64,000 bases of DNA from Trifolium pratense (lineage: Eukaryota > Streptophyta > Magnoliopsida > Fabales > Fabaceae): assembly GCF_020283565.1 (NCBI RefSeq), contig NC_060059.1, positions 40,664,338 to 40,728,337 of the forward strand, given 5' to 3'. The notes under the pieces are model-generated. The model worked only from the letters and a program-made list of their open reading frames with translations. It did no database searches and was not told the origin of the DNA. Shown here piece by piece: positions 1-9,361 of this stretch. Numbering within the stretch: position 1 is the stretch's first letter; each line of letters starts with the position of its first letter. Position numbers and translations under genes: made by a program.

Positions 1-608
1 TATAAATATATTCCTAGGAATCTTAAGATGGAAATAATAATTCTCATGTTTGTTACAATGGAAATAAAAATTGTTCCTGGGAAATAATTATACCCGGGAA
101 ATCATTTTTGTCTATGGTTCCTTGCTTTCTAATCCCCCCTAATTGAGGTGGGAAACTTTTATTCCCAAGTAATTTGAGCGGTTAGTGTAAAAATAGTGGG
201 AACCCCCACTAACTTACACATGATATCATCTTTTAAAAAAATATAACTGTCAAAATATATATTAAAAATAAAATATATTAATTATTTTTAAGAATGTAAA
301 ATAAAGATTCCTGGTAACTAACAATTCTACCCAAACACCTTTTAAGAAAATTTATTCCTGAGATAAATATTCCTAGAAAACTTATTCCTGGATTTAATTT
401 TTTGGAAAATGCTAAATAGTGCCCCCGGGGCACTGTTTAAGGAAGCAAATATAGTAATATGACATTGAACTTTGTGCAGTCAACGTCTCGAAAGTCTAAA
501 AAGTATTATTTTCAATTTAAAAATTTTCTTTTTTGGTTTCCTTAACCCGTGCCCCGGGACACCAGTTAGCATAACCCTAATTTTTTATACCGTGAAACAA
601 ACGCCCCC
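1..608. mobile_element. Right part of a Tourist-like MITE, cut by the window edge
   Basis: The stretch ends in GTGAAACAAACGCCCCC followed by TTA. This is a typical plant PIF/Harbinger-type terminus with the TTA target used by that superfamily. Many short variants of TTCCTAGGAA/TTCCTGGGAA recur inside, as in MITE subterminal regions. The left terminus lies outside the window, so length and target duplication cannot be confirmed. It contains a second small element at about 408-572. No coding potential. Confidence 0.45.
408..572. mobile_element. Small MITE with GC-rich palindromic ends, nested in the previous element
   Basis: The ends are an imperfect inverted repeat of about 24 bp: AATGCTAAATAGTGCCCCC on the left pairs with the complement of the right end near 548-572 (GTGCCCCGGGACACCAGTTAGCAT). 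Each end holds a CCCCGGGG-type core. Relatives occur at 20256-20345 (left half only) and around 13424-14375 (split by another insertion), so this is a family, about 165 bp long here. Superfamily unknown to me. Confidence 0.55.
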
Positions 609-879
609 TTAAATTTTGTTGGAAATGTGTGGCTCGTGTTTAGATTTCATTTGGGGGTGTCGGGGGGACGAGCTGACAGGTTAACCAATAATAAATTGTC
701 TGGACTCTGGACGCATGGTCCATAGCTTCTCCGTATAGAGGGTCCAATGTCAGTATATTTTTTATTCAACCAATTTTACTTTAGGCCATGATATTTTGTT
801 TTTCATTTTATATTCTCTTGTATATTAAATCACTATCCATTTGTTTAGTTTACCGATGGTTTCCAAAAAAATAATTTAT

Positions 880-1261
880 GGTTAAATATGTTTTTGATTT
901 TTATAATTTTATAGAATTTTTATTTTAGTCTTTGAAGATTTTTTTTATACTTTTTAGTTCCTGAAGTTTTTTCCGCCAATGTTTTTAATCCATATTTTTC
1001 ATTCACTCGTGTATACTTTCACATTTTTGAATAATTTTTGATATTCATGTTTATAATATTATAAGAGCATTTTCGATAAAAAAAAAATAGAATTTTTTAA
1101 CCTAAAATGAATTATATATGAATTTTTCATTTTATAATGAAAATTATGGACTAAAAACATTGACAGAAAAACTTCAGGGACTAAAAAATGTGGGAAAAAA
1201 ACTTTATAGATTAAAATGAAAATTCTGAAAAACTATAGGAACCAAAAACATATTTAACCCA
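880..1261. mobile_element. Mutator-like MITE with 9-bp target duplication
   Basis: The ends are long inverted repeats starting GGTTAAATATGTTTTTG on the left and ending CAAAAACATATTTAACCCA on the right. The similarity runs about 100 bp inward. ATAATTTAT flanks both sides (871-879 and 1262-1270), a 9-bp duplication as expected for Mutator-like elements. The 382-bp body is AT-rich and non-coding. Confidence 0.7.
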
Positions 1262-1799
1262 ATAATTTATTAAAATCACTATTCTTTTGTTTTAATTTAA
1301 TAAATGAGGATAGCACGTGATTTACATGAGCCATTGAAGTATTGTGTCGTGGTGATTTTTATTTTTTTTTAAGAAACCAAAGAATAACATTAAAGTAGAC
1401 ATAATATATGCCTTAAAATAAATTACAAAGAGTAGAATCCAAACCGGATCACAAGACAAAACAATATACAAACTCAAAGAAAGAAGTAAGATTATAGGAT
1501 CTATCAGAAATATCTAGTTATGCCACAAAACAACTTGAATTTTGAAGAAAAAGAATACAACAATTTCTTCGCACCAAGATCAAAAGCATGAAAGATAAAA
1601 AATCCCCTGAGACCTACCCCCCCTTCTCATTACACTAAAATACACCTAATATACCGAGACACGCAGCTGGATTTGACAACCACCGATAACAGTCAAAACT
1701 AATGTCTTCCTTCCAGACTTTAAGCCACCACCAAAAGGCCATTTTAATACTCTCCACCTAATGATCCTTAGACAATTCCTTCATCTTGGAGGACTTGAA

Positions 1800-1977
1800 G
1801 GGTTATGAGTCCGCTTTTTGCTCACTTTATTTGATGATGTTCTTGTTATTTTCCTCTTATATTTTTGTATCTCTTTTATTGGGTTTTTAGTACTTCTTGT
1901 ACTCCCCCCTCTTTGAATATGTTGTAACCCAAATTTCTATTTTTTATTAATATATATTTTGTCATTAAAAAAAAACT
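1800..1977 (+). mobile_element. Possible LINE 3' tail
   Basis: T-rich sequence with a short motif resembling plant LINE 3' ends (TACTTCTTGTACTCC, then TTTTTATTAATATATATTTTG) stops at a run of A near 1969-1977. No reverse-transcriptase reading frame remains. The assignment rests on resemblance only. The neighbouring 1362-1800 shows nothing else I can name. Confidence 0.3.
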
Positions 1978-2394
1978 TACATACACCTAATATTAAAAAG
2001 TGAGGACTTCAGACTCCAGCACATTAAATGTCTCGATTATTTTTTATCATTTGATTTGTATTTATTGAAATGGAGTGATTATTCTAATTGTTTGCTTTTA
2101 GCGAGAGGTATCTAAATTCTATACTAATATAGTAAAACTACTATAAAACTTTTTAAATTTACGTTTTAATTTACGTTTATAAGAATTTGTATATTGAGCT
2201 AAAAAGAATAGAAGAGTTTAATTTATTTAAAAAACTAACACAATCTAAACAATTAACCCGTTAGAGGGAAAGGACCCAAATATCAACTTGCAAATAATCT
2301 AGAGCCGTCTTAGTTTATTTTATTTGGTATTAACTATTTGGTTATCGGGAGAAGAATGTTTCGGTAATCCAAAATTTGATTGTGGGATAAGTAA

Positions 2395-2490
2395 AGTCTG
2401 ATCAATAATTATTTATATCAGGAATCGAACTCGAATTCTCTCAAATGATTTATATTAAAAGAAGTTCATTAACCACTTAATCTCAATGTC
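2395..2490 (-). mobile_element. tRNA-like SINE remnant (degenerate)
   Basis: On the minus strand this holds a box-B-like GAGTTCGATTCCTG preceded by TTAAGTGGTTAATGAAC, which looks like a decayed box A region. No target duplication was found. A fragment with similar wording occurs near 47940-47990. Weak call. Confidence 0.3.
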
Positions 2491-3045
2491 TTTGGTTATT
2501 AAGTCGTCTTAGTTTAACAATAATAAAATAGTATTTGCATGATATGTTGAAATAACTACGTGTTCTCTTTGTGTTATTTAAAAATGGAAATTTTTCTTAA
2601 AAAAAACATGGAAAATGATGTAGAACTAAAACTTCTTTCTCTTCCAAGTTGATATTTCTGTCATTATAATATGATGATTATTTGATTAGGTGGAAGGACA
2701 AATTTATTTAGTTAAGATACCAAATCTTATTTTCAATTAGGTCAAATTGATTCATTGGTTCTTTGCATAAAGTCTCATTCGCACACACCCGTGACCAGTT
2801 CCAAATAGTTGGATATTTTTCTCTTTAATGAGAACCAAATAGTCAATTTTTTTTTCTTTTTTTTTTTCTTAATAAAATGATACTATATTTTAGTCTTAAA
2901 TATGAAAAAACTTGCTTAACAAAAAGTAAAAAATTTATGCATTAGATACAAAATTTAGACCAAATATATTAATTTTTTAATCAAATATATCAATTTTATT
3001 GACTTAAGTTTTTTTATGAATATATATATATTTATATATATATAT

Positions 3046-3443
3046 GAGTCAGGATCCGTTGACACCAACTAGTTTGACACCAAATGTTACACCTCTCAAT
3101 AACGTTTTAACCGATATAAATTTTATAAAATTCACCGTTGGATTGAAAGTTTACATCATATAGATCATTTGTGTAAAATTTCAAATAAATCCAAAATCAT
3201 TTGATATGTTATTGAGATACATCAAAATTAACGGTTTTTGTATTTTTTTAAATGCCGTTAATCTTTATGTGTCTCAATAGCATATCAAATGATTTTGGAT
3301 TTGTCTGAAATTTTACACAAATGATCTATATGATGTAAACTTTCAATCCAACGGTGGATTTTATAAAATTTATATCGGTTAAAACGTTATTGAGAGGTGT
3401 AACATTTGGTGTCAAACTAGTTGGTGTCAATGGATCCTGACTC
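3046..3443. mobile_element. Palindromic long-inverted-repeat MITE, 398 bp
   Basis: The element begins GAGTCAGGATCC and ends GGATCCTGACTC. Almost the whole length is two arms of about 185 bp that are near-perfect reverse complements around an AT-rich loop near 3235-3250, so the strand could fold into one long hairpin. It sits in a TA-repeat on both sides, so a TA target duplication is possible but ambiguous. A diverged relative occupies 44802-45157. No coding capacity. Confidence 0.75.
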
Positions 3444-3607
3444 TATATATATATATATTTTGCTCTGTATAAACTAGTCGACCAAAATTCATATTCGGAA
3501 AAATTGAACTATGGCAAAGACAATACAAAGACACACTATAATATATGTATAGAGCACTGTAAAAAAAAAAAATATGTATAGAGTAAATAAAGAATAGAAA
3601 CAAGTTA

Positions 3608-4008
3608 GGGTCCGTTTGGTAAAAATAAGCTATAAGCTAGCTGATAGCTGATAAGTTAGCTGATAGCTGATAAGCTAGCTTATAGCTGATAGCTGAAAAG
3701 CTAGCTTATTGAAATTAAAGTGTTTGGTAAAATTAGCTTTTAAAGTGGTTATTAAATATAAAATTACATAATTGATAGTGGGTAGTTTATTTTTTAGAGT
3801 GGGTAGTTATTAAATTAAAGGGTAAAAATGGAATAAAGTGTAAAAAGCTATAAGCTATAAGCTCAAATGCTACTTGAAATAGCATCTGAAAAAAAGCTAT
3901 AAGCTAGTACAAAAAGCTTGTTACCAAACACCTCTAATTTTTTGAAACAAGCTTATAAGCTCATATAATAAGCTATAAGCTAGCTTATTTGTGTTACCAA
4001 ACAGAGCC
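3608..4008. mobile_element. Tourist (PIF/Harbinger) MITE, 401 bp
   Basis: Terminal inverted repeats GGGTCCGTTTGGTAA (left) and the complement of TTACCAAACAGAGCC (right) are flanked by TTA on both sides (3605-3607 and 4009-4011), the 3-bp target of PIF/Harbinger elements. The interior is rich in repeated AGCTATAAGCT/AGCTGATAGCT units. Related material lies at about 36990-37160 in an intron of the cysteine protease gene. Confidence 0.8.
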
Positions 4009-4063
4009 TTAGTACTACTATCACGCAGTTCTTACTTATCACACTACACAATACACATGATAC

Positions 4064-4123
4064 GAGCATGAGCATGAGCATGAGCATGAGCATGAGCATG
4101 AGCATGAGCATGAGCATGAGCAT
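4064..4123. repeat. (GAGCAT)10 microsatellite
   Basis: Ten uninterrupted copies of the hexamer GAGCAT. Perfect repetition suggests a length-variable locus. It lies between the Tourist MITE and the copia element, outside any gene. Confidence 0.95.
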
Positions 4124-4741
4124 GTGGAGGAAACAAGCCATACACATTTGTTGGACCTAAAAAAGTAGGACTATTCTGAAACAACCAGTAACCAGGTATC
4201 TATCTAGGGAAGACAACAAGATTCTGATTCCACACAACCAACGTGATACTGATGGGTTTGGTTGGGGGTTGATTTATGATATGTTTGTTTTATTATTACA
4301 TTTTTTATAATAAAAAAAATGTTAATGGGTGTTTTAAGAACATAAATTAAAATTGTAAAAAAAAAAAAACACAAATTAAAAAAATTAATACAGTAATTTT
4401 TTTTTGAAACGTATATTCAGTTCTTTTAAAGTTTAAAAATTATGTCAATTAGAAGTGAGAAGAGATTGAACATGTACTTGAATCTCATGGTACATGGTTC
4501 GATTTTCACCAAAAGCAAAAATTCCGCTAGAAAAAGGGTGAAGAAGATCGTGAGGTGGCAGTGTCAGGACAGGATAAGATGAGGTCCTAGGCTGTTAAAT
4601 CTTTAACTATTGGCTTTAAGATATTTGTTAACACACTCTTTGATAAATTGAGTGAGTGGCGTAGTGTGCGATATGCATACAATGTTGCGGGACACTATGA
4701 CAATAATAACAATATACAGTGGCAACCGTCCATGGTAGGTG

Positions 4742-4968
4742 TGTTAGGATCAATTCAGTATGCAGGCTTAGATTGTGCAGTCACAGCTAGCGTGGCCTGC
4801 AAGGCAACTGAGCTGCAAGCTCGTGCGCGCGCGTGTGACTTGGGCTTGGCTTGCAATTTGTATAGTTAGTTAGTTTGTTGTAAAGTTAGTTACTTGTATT
4901 GTGTGTTGGCCTATATAAGGGGCTTGTATTGTGGTGAATTAGTAATGAAGCACGATTATTGCTTAACA
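4742..4968 (+). repeat. 5' LTR
   Basis: Left terminal repeat, TGTTAGGATCA to GCTTAACA. It contains a TATA motif (CTATATAAGG, 4911-4920) suited to start the element's transcript about 30 bp downstream, and a GC-rich GTGCGCGCGCGTG block. Identical to the right LTR. Confidence 0.95.
4911..4920 (+). promoter_or_regulatory. LTR TATA box
   Basis: CTATATAAGG lies 48 bp before the LTR end. The same motif sits at 9299-9308 in the right LTR, where it could fire into flanking DNA. Confidence 0.6.
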
Positions 4969-4970
4969 AT

Positions 4971-4979
4971 TGGTATCAG
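4971..4979 (+). promoter_or_regulatory. Primer-binding site for initiator tRNA-Met
   Basis: TGGTATCAG starts two bases after the 5' LTR. It is the usual complement to the 3' end of plant initiator methionine tRNA that primes minus-strand synthesis in copia elements. Confidence 0.8.
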
Positions 4980-5081
4980 TATACCGGTTTCGATCCAAAA
5001 TCCTTTCTTTGTCTAACAACCGTTGTTGGTTACACAAAGAACCAGTTTTTCGTTACACAAGAAGCTTTGATTCAAACCTCC

Positions 5082-7970
5082 ATGGCTGAATCAAGCAACT
5101 ACATGCAGCCCTCCATCCCAAGATTCGATGGATTTTATGATCATTGGGCCATGCTTATGGAGAACTTGCTACGTTCCAAGGAGTTTTGGGATCTGATTGA
5201 GAATGGAGTTACAATTGCACCTGCTAATGCCACACAGGAGCAATTAAAAGCAGCTGAAGATAGCAGATTGAAAGATCTGAAGGCCAAGAACTATCTTTTT
5301 CAAGCAATTGACAGAACAATACTTGAAACAATTCTTTCTAAAGATACAGCCAAAGAGATTTGGGATTCTATGCGCCAAAAGTATCAAGGCTCATCTAAGG
5401 TGAAGAGAGCACAGTTACAGGCCTTGAGGAAAGAATATGAAACTCTGAACATGAAGATTGGTGAGTCAATTGAAGATTATTTCTGCAGAACATTGACAAT
5501 TGCCAACAAGATGAAGATGCATGGTGAAGTCATGACACAAGGTAACATAGTTGAGAAAATCTTGCGTTCTTTAACTTCAAGATTCAATTATGTAGCTTGT
5601 TCTATAGAAGAATCAAATGATGTAACTTCTTGGACTGTGGACCAACTGCAAAGTAGCTTAATTGTTCATGAACAAAGAATGAAAGGCCAAAAGGAGGAAG
5701 AACAAGTCTTGAAAGTAAGCAACAATGGTGGCAGAGGTAGGGGAAGAGGTGCTCCCTATGGAAGAGATGGTGGTAGAGGAAGAGGACGTGGTGGCAGAGG
5801 TAAATTCAACAAAGAGAATGTTGAATGTTACAAGTGTCACAAATTAGGTCACTTTCAATCTGAGTGTCCAGATTGGGAAGAAGACAATGTGAACTATGCT
5901 GAATTTGATGAAGCAGAAGAATTACTGCTTATGGCTCAAAAGGGTAAAGAAATTAAAGAAATTCAAAGATCTGATGAAAGATTCAATGATAATCATCAGA
6001 TTTGGTTCTTGGATTCAGGATGCAGCAATCACATGGTAGGCAACAAGGAATGGCTTTTTGACTATGATGACAGTTTCAAAGACTCAGTCAAGCTGGGAGA
6101 TGATTCAAAGATGGCAGTCATTGGTAAAGGGAATTTGAAACTATACATTCAAGGGTATGTTCAAGTTCTCACTAATGTCTATTACCTCCCTGGATTAAAG
6201 AATAATCTGTTGAGTATAGGACAGTTACAGCAGAAGAATCTCACCATTGTATTCAAGAATGATACCTGCAAGGTGTATCATGAAGAGAAAGGTTTGATAA
6301 TGTTTACTCACATGTCTATGAACAGAATGTATATAATCAAAGCACCAGTCTTAGTTCCAAAATGCTTCAATACATCCCAGTCCAATGATGCTCAACTATG
6401 GCATCAGAGATATGGACACTTGAGTTTCAAAGGAATGAATATTTTGGCACAAAAGAAAATGGTACAAGGCCTACCAGCTGTGAAGGAGCCTGAACAAAAA
6501 TGTGATAGCTGCATGAAGGGTAAACAACAAAGAGATTCTATGCCTAAGAAGAGCTCTTGGAGAGCATTTGAAAGATTGGAATTGATACATTCAGATATAT
6601 GTGGTCCCATTAGTCCTGAGTCAAATGGCAAAAAGAGATACTTCATCACTTTCATTGATGATCTAAGCAGAAAAACTTGGATCTATTTCTTAAGTGAGAA
6701 GTCTGAAGCATTGTCCACCTTCCAGAAGTTTAAAGCAATGGTAGAAAATGAAACAAATCTCAAGATTCAGTGTCTAAGAACTGATAGAGGAGGGGAATAC
6801 ACCTCAACAGTATTCAATGAATATTGTGATTCTCATGGCATAAGAAGACAACTGACAGCTGCATACACACCACAACAAAATGGTGTCTCAGAAAGGAAAA
6901 ATAGAACAATCATGAATATGGTGAGATGTATGTTGAAAGATAAGAATGTGCCAAAAAGCTTTTGGCCTGAAGCTGTGAACTGGTCAGTACACATCCTCAA
7001 TAGATGTCCCACATTTGCAGTAAAGGACATCACACCAGAAGAAGCTTGGAGTGCAAGAAAGCCATCTGTAAGTCACTTCAAAATCTTTGGATCTGTTGCT
7101 TATGTCCATATACCAGATAATCTGAGAAAGAAGCTAGATGACAAGAGTATAGTATGTATCTACTTGGGAATTAGTGAAGAGTCCAAGGCATATAAATTGT
7201 ATGATCCTTTGAAAAGAAAGATAGTTATTAGCAAGGATGTGAAGTTTGATGAAACTAAGCAGTGGAATTGGGATACAAATGAAGTTGATAAAGGGAAAAT
7301 TAATGAAGTAATCATTGATTCAGATGCTTGTTCAACAAGCAAACACAGTGGTGAGGAGAATGATGATGCTCACAGTGATGAATCACTGAGCAATGATGAA
7401 ATTGGCCAAATAGTACCAGACTCAGAAGATAGTGATGAAGAACACAATGAGTATGTGCAGCCTGACAAGAGAGTGTCAAAGAGACCAGGTTATCTAGATG
7501 ATTTTGTGACAGATGAGGCAGAATTGCATAATCTACACAATCTAGCAATATTTACACCAAGTGCAGACCCTACCACATATGAAGAAGCTTGCAAAAGTGA
7601 CATATGGAGAGAGGCCATGGACTCTGAAATTGCAGCTATTGAAAGTAACAATACCTGGGAGTTAACCACTTTACCTTCTGGAGCAAAGAGAATAGGGGTA
7701 AAATGGATATACAAAACCAAATACAATGAGCAAGGGAAAATTGAGAAATACAAAGCAAGACTGGTTGCAAAGGGATACTGTCAGCAACATGGAATAGATT
7801 ATAATGAAGTATTTGCACCTGTTGCTAGATGGGACACAATAAGGTCCATATTGGCAGTTGCTGCAATCAAAGGCTGGTATGTGTTTCAGTTAGATGTGAA
7901 AAGTGCCTTTCTACATGGAGAACTCAATGAAGAAGTGTATGCAACCATTGGGTTATCAGAAAGAAAATAG
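5082..7970 (+). CDS. Copia gag-protease-integrase-RT (5' part of the split polyprotein)
   Basis: The ATG at 5082 is chosen because the frame upstream runs into the LTR and primer site; from here copia Gag begins. Residues about 1-230 are the Gag capsid region, followed by an RG-rich stretch and a CCHC zinc knuckle (C249, C252, H257, C262). The protease active site is Asp311 in DSG. The integrase zinc-binding region has H441 and H446 followed by a CX2C pair, and the catalytic triad is D505, D568, E604 (DDX35E). The acidic linker leads into reverse transcriptase from about residue 856. The frame then breaks near 7941 within RT and stops at 7970, losing YVDD and RNase H, which continue in the next frame. 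Confidence 0.93.
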   Translation: MAESSNYMQPSIPRFDGFYDHWAMLMENLLRSKEFWDLIENGVTIAPANATQEQLKAAEDSRLKDLKAKNYLFQAIDRTILETILSKDTAKEIWDSMRQKYQGSSKVKRAQLQALRKEYETLNMKIGESIEDYFCRTLTIANKMKMHGEVMTQGNIVEKILRSLTSRFNYVACSIEESNDVTSWTVDQLQSSLIVHEQRMKGQKEEEQVLKVSNNGGRGRGRGAPYGRDGGRGRGRGGRGKFNKENVECYKCHKLGHFQSECPDWEEDNVNYAEFDEAEELLLMAQKGKEIKEIQRSDERFNDNHQIWFLDSGCSNHMVGNKEWLFDYDDSFKDSVKLGDDSKMAVIGKGNLKLYIQGYVQVLTNVYYLPGLKNNLLSIGQLQQKNLTIVFKNDTCKVYHEEKGLIMFTHMSMNRMYIIKAPVLVPKCFNTSQSNDAQLWHQRYGHLSFKGMNILAQKKMVQGLPAVKEPEQKCDSCMKGKQQRDSMPKKSSWRAFERLELIHSDICGPISPESNGKKRYFITFIDDLSRKTWIYFLSEKSEALSTFQKFKAMVENETNLKIQCLRTDRGGEYTSTVFNEYCDSHGIRRQLTAAYTPQQNGVSERKNRTIMNMVRCMLKDKNVPKSFWPEAVNWSVHILNRCPTFAVKDITPEEAWSARKPSVSHFKIFGSVAYVHIPDNLRKKLDDKSIVCIYLGISEESKAYKLYDPLKRKIVISKDVKFDETKQWNWDTNEVDKGKINEVIIDSDACSTSKHSGEENDDAHSDESLSNDEIGQIVPDSEDSDEEHNEYVQPDKRVSKRPGYLDDFVTDEAELHNLHNLAIFTPSADPTTYEEACKSDIWREAMDSEIAAIESNNTWELTTLPSGAKRIGVKWIYKTKYNEQGKIEKYKARLVAKGYCQQHGIDYNEVFAPVARWDTIRSILAVAAIKGWYVFQLDVKSAFLHGELNEEVYATIGLSERK

Positions 7971-9105
7971 TGAACTTGTGTATAAACTAAAGAAATCCTT
8001 GTATGGCTTAAGACAAGCTCCAAGAGCATGGTACAGCAAAATAGAAGCATATTTTTGTCAAGAAGGTTTTGAAAAGTGCCCTCATGAGCATACCCTTTTT
8101 GTCAAACATGATGCAGATGGAAAAATCATAGTTGTAAGTTTGTATGTTGATGACTTAATTTTTACTGGTAATGATCAGAAAATGTTTAGTGAGTTCAAAA
8201 GGTCCATGGAAAAGAACTTTGCTATGACAGATTTAGGGAAAATGAGGTATTTCCTTGGTGTGGAAGTAAAGCAGGACAACAATGGTATTTTCTTGTATCA
8301 GCAAAAGTATGCAATTGAAATACTAAAGAGGTTTGGAATGTATGATTGCAATAGTGTGACAAATCCAATTGTGCCTGGAAATAGATTAATGAAAGATGAA
8401 GCTGGACAAGCAAGCAATGCAACAGTGTACAAACAGATGGTTGGTTGTCTGATGTACTTACTAGCTACCAGACCTGATCTTGCTTTCTCTGTGTGCTTGG
8501 TGGCTAGATATATGGAAAGACCAACTGAGATTCATGTGGCTGCTGTGAAAAGAATTCTCAGATATCTAAAAGGCACAGTGAGTTGTGGATTATGGTATGA
8601 AAGAGGCAAAGGGAGTGAACTAGTTGGATGGTCTGACTCTGACTATGCTGGTGATATTGATGATAGAAGGAGCACATCTGGATATGTGTTCATGATTGGT
8701 TCAAAAGCAATTTCATGGTCATCAAAGAAGCAACCAATAGTCACTTTATCCACCACTGAGGCTGAGTTTATTGCTGCAGCTGGCAGTGCTTGTCAAGGGA
8801 TATGGTTGTCCAGAATTTTGGCTCAAATAGATTCAAGAGAAAGCAGCTGCATTACCATCTATTGTGATAACAGTTCATCAATTAAACTGTCAAAGAACCC
8901 TGTGATGCATGGAAGAAGCAAACACATTGATGTTAGGTTCCATTTCTTGAGAGATTTGACTAAGGAAGGAGCTGTTCAGTTAATCCACTGCTCATCCTTT
9001 GAGCAAGTAGCAGATATCATGACCAAGGCTTTAAGTTTTGAAAGTTTTAGCAGGAATAGAGACAAGTTGGGTCTGTGTAGCTTGGAGTCTGTAAATTGTT
9101 CTTGA
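7942..9105 (+). CDS. Copia reverse transcriptase-RNase H (3' part of the split polyprotein)
   Basis: This frame picks up the polyprotein just after the shift and overlaps the end of the first part. It carries the RT thumb/palm motif LYGLRQAPRAW, the catalytic YVDD (codons 8143-8154), and RNase H with SDSDYAGD, STTEAEF and the SKHIDVRFHFLRD segment, ending at a TGA just before the polypurine tract. There is no convincing start of its own; the methionine at 7903 lies in sequence that is out of frame with conserved RT. It looks like the rest of a single reading frame broken by a small deletion (length not a multiple of three) near 7941, not a separate gene. Confidence 0.92.
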   Translation, partial: QPLGYQKENSELVYKLKKSLYGLRQAPRAWYSKIEAYFCQEGFEKCPHEHTLFVKHDADGKIIVVSLYVDDLIFTGNDQKMFSEFKRSMEKNFAMTDLGKMRYFLGVEVKQDNNGIFLYQQKYAIEILKRFGMYDCNSVTNPIVPGNRLMKDEAGQASNATVYKQMVGCLMYLLATRPDLAFSVCLVARYMERPTEIHVAAVKRILRYLKGTVSCGLWYERGKGSELVGWSDSDYAGDIDDRRSTSGYVFMIGSKAISWSSKKQPIVTLSTTEAEFIAAAGSACQGIWLSRILAQIDSRESSCITIYCDNSSSIKLSKNPVMHGRSKHIDVRFHFLRDLTKEGAVQLIHCSSFEQVADIMTKALSFESFSRNRDKLGLCSLESVNCS

Positions 9106-9118
9106 TGAAGTTCAATTT

Positions 9119-9129
9119 AGGGGAGTGTT
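9119..9129 (+). promoter_or_regulatory. Polypurine tract
   Basis: AGGGGAGTG lies directly upstream of the 3' LTR. It is the normal position of the purine primer for plus-strand synthesis. Confidence 0.7.
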
Positions 9130-9356
9130 TGTTAGGATCAATTCAGTATGCAGGCTTAGATTGTGCAGTCACAGCTAGCGTGGCCTGCAAGGCAACTGAG
9201 CTGCAAGCTCGTGCGCGCGCGTGTGACTTGGGCTTGGCTTGCAATTTGTATAGTTAGTTAGTTTGTTGTAAAGTTAGTTACTTGTATTGTGTGTTGGCCT
9301 ATATAAGGGGCTTGTATTGTGGTGAATTAGTAATGAAGCACGATTATTGCTTAACA
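9130..9356 (+). repeat. 3' LTR
   Basis: Right terminal repeat, identical to the left one over 227 bp, followed by the second copy of the AGGTG target duplication (9357-9361). Confidence 0.95.
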
Positions 9357-9361
9357 AGGTG

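Larger units (their letters stand above)
4742..9356 (+). mobile_element. Complete Ty1-copia LTR retrotransposon, recent insertion
   Basis: Two LTRs of 227 bp (4742-4968 and 9130-9356) are identical base for base as far as I can read, start TGTTAGG and end TTAACA, and are flanked by AGGTG on both sides (4737-4741, 9357-9361). A TGGTATCAG primer-binding site follows the left LTR and a purine-rich AGGGGAGTG precedes the right LTR. The interior encodes gag, zinc knuckle, protease, integrase, then reverse transcriptase and RNase H; integrase before RT is the copia order. One frameshift near 7941 splits the polyprotein, so this copy probably cannot make full Pol unaided. Identical LTRs imply very recent insertion. 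Confidence 0.97.

Noticed and set aside
4648..4869. 73-codon open frame running into the 5' LTR
   Set aside because: About half of it is LTR sequence and it lacks homology that I recognise; kept only as a remark on the insertion site.
7903..7941. Methionine at 7903 as a start for a separate RT-RNase H protein
   Set aside because: The first residues are out-of-frame RT sequence; conserved RT resumes only after 7942, so this is a frameshift, not a second gene.
5658..8422. Several minus-strand open frames of 60-87 codons
   Set aside because: They are shadows of the copia polyprotein.
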